A stretch of DNA of 11,860 nucleotides from Granulosicoccaceae bacterium (GTDB lineage Bacteria; Pseudomonadota; Gammaproteobacteria; Granulosicoccales; Granulosicoccaceae). The stretch lies in NCBI GenBank assembly GCA_023301405.1, contig JALZUX010000103.1:1-11860 (forward strand). Direction: 5' to 3'. Both the position numbers and the translations under genes were made by a program. Positions 7,836 through 11,860 of this stretch are shown one piece after another. The number at the start of each line of letters is the position of its first letter. Positions within the stretch are counted from its first letter, which is position 1. Below the pieces are notes generated by a model that was not told the DNA's origin, made no database searches, and worked only from the letters and a program-made list of their open reading frames with translations.

Positions 7836-10706
7836 TTAGAGTTTGTCGGCGAGTTTAAAATTCTCGACCGGATGTTGACTATTTTCCTGCAGCGCCAGCG
7901 CCTCGGAAACGAGCTGATTTTGCTCTTTAATGTGCTGATTCGCGTAACCGACGGCTGGTGACGCCGACGGAGGTCTTCCGGAAAACTCCAGTATCTGACC
8001 TTCACGAAGCACACGTTCTATGCGATGCCGTGTTGCACGCCAAGCCCCCTGGTTTCGGGGTTCCTCCTGGCACCACACCACGCTTTTAGCGTTCGGGTAT
8101 GAGGCAATTACTGATCGCATTTCCGTATACGGGAAAGGGTAAAGTTGTTCGACTCTTACCAATGCCACGTTGCTGACTCCTTCCTCACGCCTTTTCTCAA
8201 GAAGATCGTAGTACACTTTTCCGGAACAAAAGACCAATCGATCAATTGCGTTTTCGGGGAGCGAATCAATTTCTGGTATAACGGCGTGAAAATGCCCGTT
8301 TGCCAGATCTTCTAGAGTGTTTACTGCCAGCCGATGCCTCAGTAGGCTTTTAGGAGTCATTACTATCAGTGGTCGACGCATAGGCCGTAGCATTTGACGT
8401 CGAATCATATGATAAGCCTGAGCGGGCGTACTCGGCACCAGAACCTGCATATTGTCTTCGGCGCAAAGCTGTAGGAATCGCTCGAGTCTTGCCGATGAAT
8501 GTTCAGGTCCCTGCCCTTCATAGCCATGCGGTAAAAACATAGCCATACCACACATGCGGCCCCATTTGGTTTCCCCTGAACTTATAAACTGATCAATCAC
8601 TACCTGCGCACCGTTAGCAAAATCACCAAACTGCGCTTCCCAGATCACCATAGTTTCAGGATCCGCAGTCGCATAGCCATATTCAAACGCTAGTACGGCC
8701 TCTTCTGACAACACTGAGTCGATTACCAGAAAGTTGGGCTGATCAGGGAAAATATTCCGTAACGGCACATAAGTCGCTCCGTCATTTTGATTATGCAGCA
8801 CCGCATGACGATGGAAAAAAGTACCTCGTCCGCAGTCCTGCCCGGACAAACGCACCGGGTGCCCGTGATGAAGCAGTGTTGCATAGGCTAAGTTTTCTGC
8901 GTAACCCCAGTCAATCGGCTGAGCACCAGCGGTCATTTTGCGACGATCCTCAACAATCTTCTTCACCCGCGACTGCAACAACAATCCTTCGGGCAAATCA
9001 GTTTGAGCATTAGCAAGCTCTTGCAACTTTTCAATTGGCAACGCAGTTTCGTACGGAATACGCCAATCTGAATTGCTGTAATCCACCCATGGAATATGAT
9101 GCTTTTCTAAGTACTCATGGTCAATTTCAACACCGGGCGCCACTGTAATACCCGCATCCAGCTTGTCGCGATAACTCGCCACCAGGCTCTGCGGGTAATC
9201 GGCGTCGACCACGTTGGCACTCACTAGTTTGTCGGCATAAAGTTGCCTGGTAGTCGCTAGCGCTTTAATAGTTTTGTACATTAACGGCTGGGTTGCCGAA
9301 GGTTCATCGGCCTCGTTGTGACCGTGTCGGCGGTAACACACCAGATCAATGACCACATCTTTTTGAAATTCATTACGAAAATCCAACGCCAACTGACTGA
9401 CAAACAATACAGCTTCCGGATCATCACCGTTAACGTGAAAAATAGGCGCATTAATTATTTTGGCAACATCAGTGGCGTACAGCGTCGATCGAGCGTCAGC
9501 CAGGTTGCTGGTGGTAAAGCCCACCTGATTGTTAACAACAATATGAATAGTACCCTTGGTTGAGAAACCACGGGAATCAGCCATGTTGAAGGTTTCCATC
9601 ACCACGCCCTGTCCGGCGAATGCAGCATCACCGTGAATGCTGACCGGGATAACATTTTGACCTTCACTATCGCCATAGCGATCTTGCCGCGACCTGACCG
9701 AACCCTCTACCACAGGCGATACAATTTCAAGGTGAGACGGGTTAAACGCCAACGCCAGATGCATAAACTTACCAGCACTGGTTTTTATATCGGAAGAAAA
9801 ACCCTGATGGTATTTCACGTCACCTGACGACAGATTTCTCTGGCTGGTGCCTTCAAATTCTGAGAAAAGTTCAGCTGGGTTTTTACCAAGAATATTCACC
9901 AGCACATTCAAGCGACCGCGATGCGCCATGCCTACAATCAATTCTTTGCACCCTGCATCGCTCGCACGCTGCACCAGAGAACCCATGATGACGATGAGAC
10001 TTTCGCCGCCCTCTAATGAGAATCGCTTTTGACCCACGTATCGGGAATGGAGGTAACGCTCCATCCCTTCTGACGCCGTCAAACGCTCGAGTAACCATTT
10101 TTTTGAATCGACGCTGAGATCAGGTTTTGCCCAATAACTTTCAATGCGCTGCTGCAGCCATTTTTTTTGCGTGGTGTGATTGATATACATGTACTCGTAT
10201 CCAATCGTGCCGCAATAAATTTTTTCAAGATGAGCAACAATATCGCCCAGCGTTGCGACGTCAATGCCATACAACGCTGGTGTTTTAAATTCTGTTTCCA
10301 GATCAGCCCCGGACAACCCGTTTTCATGAAGTTGAACTTCCCGGACGTCAACTTTTTCCATGTGATTGAGTGGATCAATGTCGGCCAGCTGATGCCCGCG
10401 GGTTCGATAGGCGTCTATCAGACTTCCCACCTGAATTTGCTTTCGCTGATGCTCTTCGGACGAGTCTGCTACCGGGCCACCCCGTTTAGCAGAATTTCGG
10501 GTAACGTTATAGAAGTGCTGACGAACCTCACTGTGCGGGACATCCCGAGCCTGCCCGTTAACCATGGGTAACTGCTCAAAATACTTTCGCCAAGACTCTG
10601 TCACTGAGTTAGGGTCGCGAAGGTAGCTTTCGTATTGTTGTTCGAGATACACAATGTTGCCACCGTCAAGCATCGAGGTATCTTGCAACATTTTCATACT
10701 GGACAT
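7836..10706 (-). CDS. sucA: 2-Oxoglutarate dehydrogenase E1 (thiamine diphosphate)
   Basis: E1 decarboxylates 2-oxoglutarate using thiamine diphosphate and transfers the succinyl group to the lipoyl arm of SucB. The product is about 956 residues, a little longer than the 933 of E. coli. Seen in order (numbered from the chosen Met): an N-terminal E2-interaction segment ([20 protein letters not shown]), [11 protein letters not shown] (about 259-269), the ThDP/Mg region [11 protein letters not shown] (357-367) and [11 protein letters not shown] (390-400), [13 protein letters not shown] (458-470), and the C-terminal transketolase-like part with [14 protein letters not shown] (727-740) and [12 protein letters not shown] (878-889). 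The frame opens at a TTG at 10721, but the ATG at 10704-10706 has a GGAA ribosome site about 8 nt upstream and is preferred; further ATGs follow 3 and 5 codons later. It heads the sucAB unit and is followed by sucB after 31 bp. Confidence 0.96.
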   Translation of the reverse strand: MSSMKMLQDTSMLDGGNIVYLEQQYESYLRDPNSVTESWRKYFEQLPMVNGQARDVPHSEVRQHFYNVTRNSAKRGGPVADSSEEHQRKQIQVGSLIDAYRTRGHQLADIDPLNHMEKVDVREVQLHENGLSGADLETEFKTPALYGIDVATLGDIVAHLEKIYCGTIGYEYMYINHTTQKKWLQQRIESYWAKPDLSVDSKKWLLERLTASEGMERYLHSRYVGQKRFSLEGGESLIVIMGSLVQRASDAGCKELIVGMAHRGRLNVLVNILGKNPAELFSEFEGTSQRNLSSGDVKYHQGFSSDIKTSAGKFMHLALAFNPSHLEIVSPVVEGSVRSRQDRYGDSEGQNVIPVSIHGDAAFAGQGVVMETFNMADSRGFSTKGTIHIVVNNQVGFTTSNLADARSTLYATDVAKIINAPIFHVNGDDPEAVLFVSQLALDFRNEFQKDVVIDLVCYRRHGHNEADEPSATQPLMYKTIKALATTRQLYADKLVSANVVDADYPQSLVASYRDKLDAGITVAPGVEIDHEYLEKHHIPWVDYSNSDWRIPYETALPIEKLQELANAQTDLPEGLLLQSRVKKIVEDRRKMTAGAQPIDWGYAENLAYATLLHHGHPVRLSGQDCGRGTFFHRHAVLHNQNDGATYVPLRNIFPDQPNFLVIDSVLSEEAVLAFEYGYATADPETMVIWEAQFGDFANGAQVVIDQFISSGETKWGRMCGMAMFLPHGYEGQGPEHSSARLERFLQLCAEDNMQVLVPSTPAQAYHMIRRQMLRPMRRPLIVMTPKSLLRHRLAVNTLEDLANGHFHAVIPEIDSLPENAIDRLVFCSGKVYYDLLEKRREEGVSNVALVRVEQLYPFPYTEMRSVIASYPNAKSVVWCQEEPRNQGAWRATRHRIERVLREGQILEFSGRPPSASPAVGYANQHIKEQNQLVSEALALQENSQHPVENFKLADKL

Positions 10707-10782
10707 TATTGTTTTCCGCAACCGATATGTTGTAGGTAGATAGTTAGCATAGATGATCGACAGTTTATTGCCACTTGAGACA

Positions 10783-10835
10783 CGTCAAAAAAAAAGTGGT
10801 TCATTGTGAGCTGGCAAACACCTCTGCTCCAGCTC
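10783..10835 (-). terminator. Possible terminator region after the DUF6231-like gene
   Basis: On the minus strand GAGCTGG and CCAGCTC (10829-10835 and 10808-10814) form a perfect 7-bp stem with a 14-nt loop, followed 12 nt later by a run of nine T (10787-10795). A competing weaker stem, GTGTT with AA-C-CAC, ends directly at the T run. The T run merges into TTGACG (10783-10788), which could serve as a -35 box for sucA. The wider spacer 10707-10969 contains no gene. Confidence 0.35.
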
Positions 10836-10969
10836 GATTCCGTCTGATTACCATCGCGATAATGAAGTGACGAAGGGTACCGCACTGGTGCTGTTGTTTC
10901 GAGTTACACAACCGATGTATAACGCCAACTTGATTAAATCATTTTTTGCAACGTTTTCAGTCTGTTTCA

Positions 10970-11428
10970 CTACTGATCCCGATTCCAACGCTCAGGATGG
11001 GCCCAATGCCTTGCGTTCAACCAATCCGGCTCTGACTTATAACAGCGTATGTCAAAATCATACACCGTCACATGACTTGATTCGAACGGTATTGCACACA
11101 GTTCAACAAAGCCCATAGCCAAACTGTCGGCCAAAGACCAGTTTGATTGACCTATGGAGGTACCAGTGACGACATCACTCAAAACCAGGTGCAAAACTCT
11201 CTCCGCAAACATATCCCTGACACGACTCAGCAGATGCTTACCAATCACCAGTTTATGTTCGACATCAGCACTGTCAAACCTATGCACGACCAACGCCAAT
11301 GAAAATTTCTTCGAGGGCGCCGGTTGGTCAAAAATTTCGTCGGGTGTCTTGATAATGCAATTGGTGAGAGGCTGTTTTTCACCAATAATCTTAATCAAAT
11401 CCGCCGCCAAACAACCGGTAACCAACAC
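10970..11428 (-). CDS. DUF6231-like conserved protein
   Basis: I recognise this as probably a member of DUF6231, a gammaproteobacterial family of unknown function often found beside DUF1244 genes. The C-terminal block YDFDIRCYKSEPDWLNARHW (about residues 122-141), followed by AHPERW, is the most family-like part. The 152-residue frame given here starts at the first standard codon, a GTG, giving MLVTGCLAADLI. However, the frame stays open upstream and reads protein-like sequence (QDIEAVVDQLLLSHWPVSGE just before it), and the family normally has a leading helix at this position. The real start is therefore likely about 31 codons further upstream at an ATT (11519-11521) that overlaps the TAA stop of the DUF1244 gene. 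No signal peptide or membrane segment is evident. The role is unknown; the start is uncertain. Confidence 0.7.
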   Translation of the reverse strand: MLVTGCLAADLIKIIGEKQPLTNCIIKTPDEIFDQPAPSKKFSLALVVHRFDSADVEHKLVIGKHLLSRVRDMFAERVLHLVLSDVVTGTSIGQSNWSLADSLAMGFVELCAIPFESSHVTVYDFDIRCYKSEPDWLNARHWAHPERWNRDQ

Positions 11429-11516
11429 AGGTTCACCAGATACCGGCCAGTGAGATAGCAGTAATTGATCAACGACAGCCTCGATATCTTGCGCCCCGGC
11501 TTGTCTGCTAGAAGAA

Positions 11517-11810
11517 TTAATGTTTGTTTTTTTCCTGATACTGCTTTTTTTGCTCGTCAGTCGCTTCAGTTTGGTGCTTACTTTTCCACTCAGAATAGGG
11601 CATCCCGTAGACTAGCTCCCGAGCCTGATCCAGCTCAACATTCATATTTCGCTGCTCAGCTTCCTCGCGATACCATTTCGATAAGCAGTTTCGGCAAAAC
11701 CCAGAGAGGTTCATAAGATCAATATTCTGAACGTCGGTACGATTTTGCAAATGACTGACCAAACGCCTGAAGGCGGCGGCTTCTAATTCTGTTTGCTCTT
11801 GTTTATTCAT
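11517..11810 (-). CDS. DUF1244 family protein
   Basis: This 97-residue protein matches the DUF1244 family, small conserved proteobacterial proteins of unknown function. The diagnostic core is DVQNIDLMNLSGFCRNCLSK (residues 26-45), followed by WY; Cys39 and Cys42 form a C-x-x-C pair. It is followed by AREIVYGMPY-type sequence (here ARELVYGMPYSEWK, 63-76). The C-terminal tail is Lys/Gln rich and variable. The ATG at 11808-11810 has only a weak ribosome site. A candidate -10 box (TATACT, 11848-11853) and a perfect DnaA box (11831-11839) lie between the gene and the window edge. It is followed immediately by the DUF6231-like gene on the same strand, probably in one transcript. A stress or metal-related role could be imagined from the Cys pair, but nothing here shows it. 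Confidence 0.88.
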   Translation of the reverse strand: MNKQEQTELEAAAFRRLVSHLQNRTDVQNIDLMNLSGFCRNCLSKWYREEAEQRNMNVELDQARELVYGMPYSEWKSKHQTEATDEQKKQYQEKNKH

Positions 11811-11830
11811 TCGAAATGCTGACTCACTCG

Positions 11831-11839
11831 TGTGGATAA
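11831..11839 (-). promoter_or_regulatory. Perfect consensus DnaA box
   Basis: TTATCCACA on the minus strand is an exact match to the E. coli R-type DnaA box. It lies 20 bp before the DUF1244 ATG and just after a likely transcription start from the TATACT -10 box. A single 9-mer can occur by chance, so a regulatory role is only a possibility. Confidence 0.4.
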
Positions 11840-11847
11840 AAAATTTA

Positions 11848-11853
11848 AGTATA
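11848..11853 (-). promoter_or_regulatory. Candidate -10 box of the DUF1244 gene
   Basis: TATACT on the minus strand matches the sigma-70 -10 consensus at 5 of 6 positions, 37 bp upstream of the DUF1244 ATG. The matching -35 box would lie outside the window, so the promoter cannot be confirmed. Confidence 0.35.
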
Positions 11854-11860
11854 CTCCTAG

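Noticed and set aside
7805..8014. Upstream extension of the sucB frame by 70 codons
   Set aside because: It overlaps the end of sucA, and its residues are basic and unlike any E2 N-terminus, while the family start [12 protein letters not shown] begins at 7804.
10707..10721. TTG start for sucA five codons upstream
   Set aside because: The ATG at 10704-10706 has a GGAA ribosome site at a good distance; the TTG has none.
1..11860. The same 7 bases CTCCTAG at both ends of the window
   Set aside because: A 7-bp match at arbitrary window edges is best taken as chance; nothing else suggests a circular or restriction-cut molecule.

Overview
All seven recognisable genes in this window lie on the minus strand, so transcription runs from high to low coordinates. 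The gmk-rpoZ-spoT order, the DUF1244/DUF6231-like gene pair and the sucA-sucB-lpd set all point to a gammaproteobacterium. The base composition looks balanced, and I cannot name a genus from sequence alone.

Layout in transcription order: (1) 11810-10970 carries a small DUF1244 gene followed by a DUF6231-like gene whose true N-terminus probably lies upstream of its first ordinary start codon. (2) 10706-6596 carries sucA and sucB, the E1 and E2 components of 2-oxoglutarate dehydrogenase. (3) 6595-6122 is a 474-bp spacer with a symmetrical, nested inverted-repeat element that looks like a small non-autonomous mobile element. (4) 6121-4685 is lpdA, the E3 component that completes the complex. (5) 4684-4292 is gene-free, with a strong hairpin just after lpdA and a candidate promoter. 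(6) 4291-3335 is a lone ATP-grasp ligase resembling the MvdD/RimK group. (7) 3213-4 is the gmk-rpoZ-spoT cluster: guanylate kinase, RNA polymerase omega and the bifunctional (p)ppGpp enzyme.

The genes fall into two functional blocks. SucA, SucB and Lpd together convert 2-oxoglutarate to succinyl-CoA in the TCA cycle. Gmk, omega and SpoT connect GMP/GDP supply, the RNA polymerase subunit involved in ppGpp sensing, and alarmone turnover.

Most of the window is ordinary core metabolism. No clearly new multi-gene system is visible. The points most worth a second look are the nested inverted-repeat element between sucB and lpdA, the orphan ATP-grasp enzyme with arginine where nucleotide-binding lysines are usual, a likely non-canonical ATT start for the DUF6231-like gene, a Gln in place of Arg in the SpoT RXKD motif, and a perfect DnaA box in the DUF1244 promoter region.
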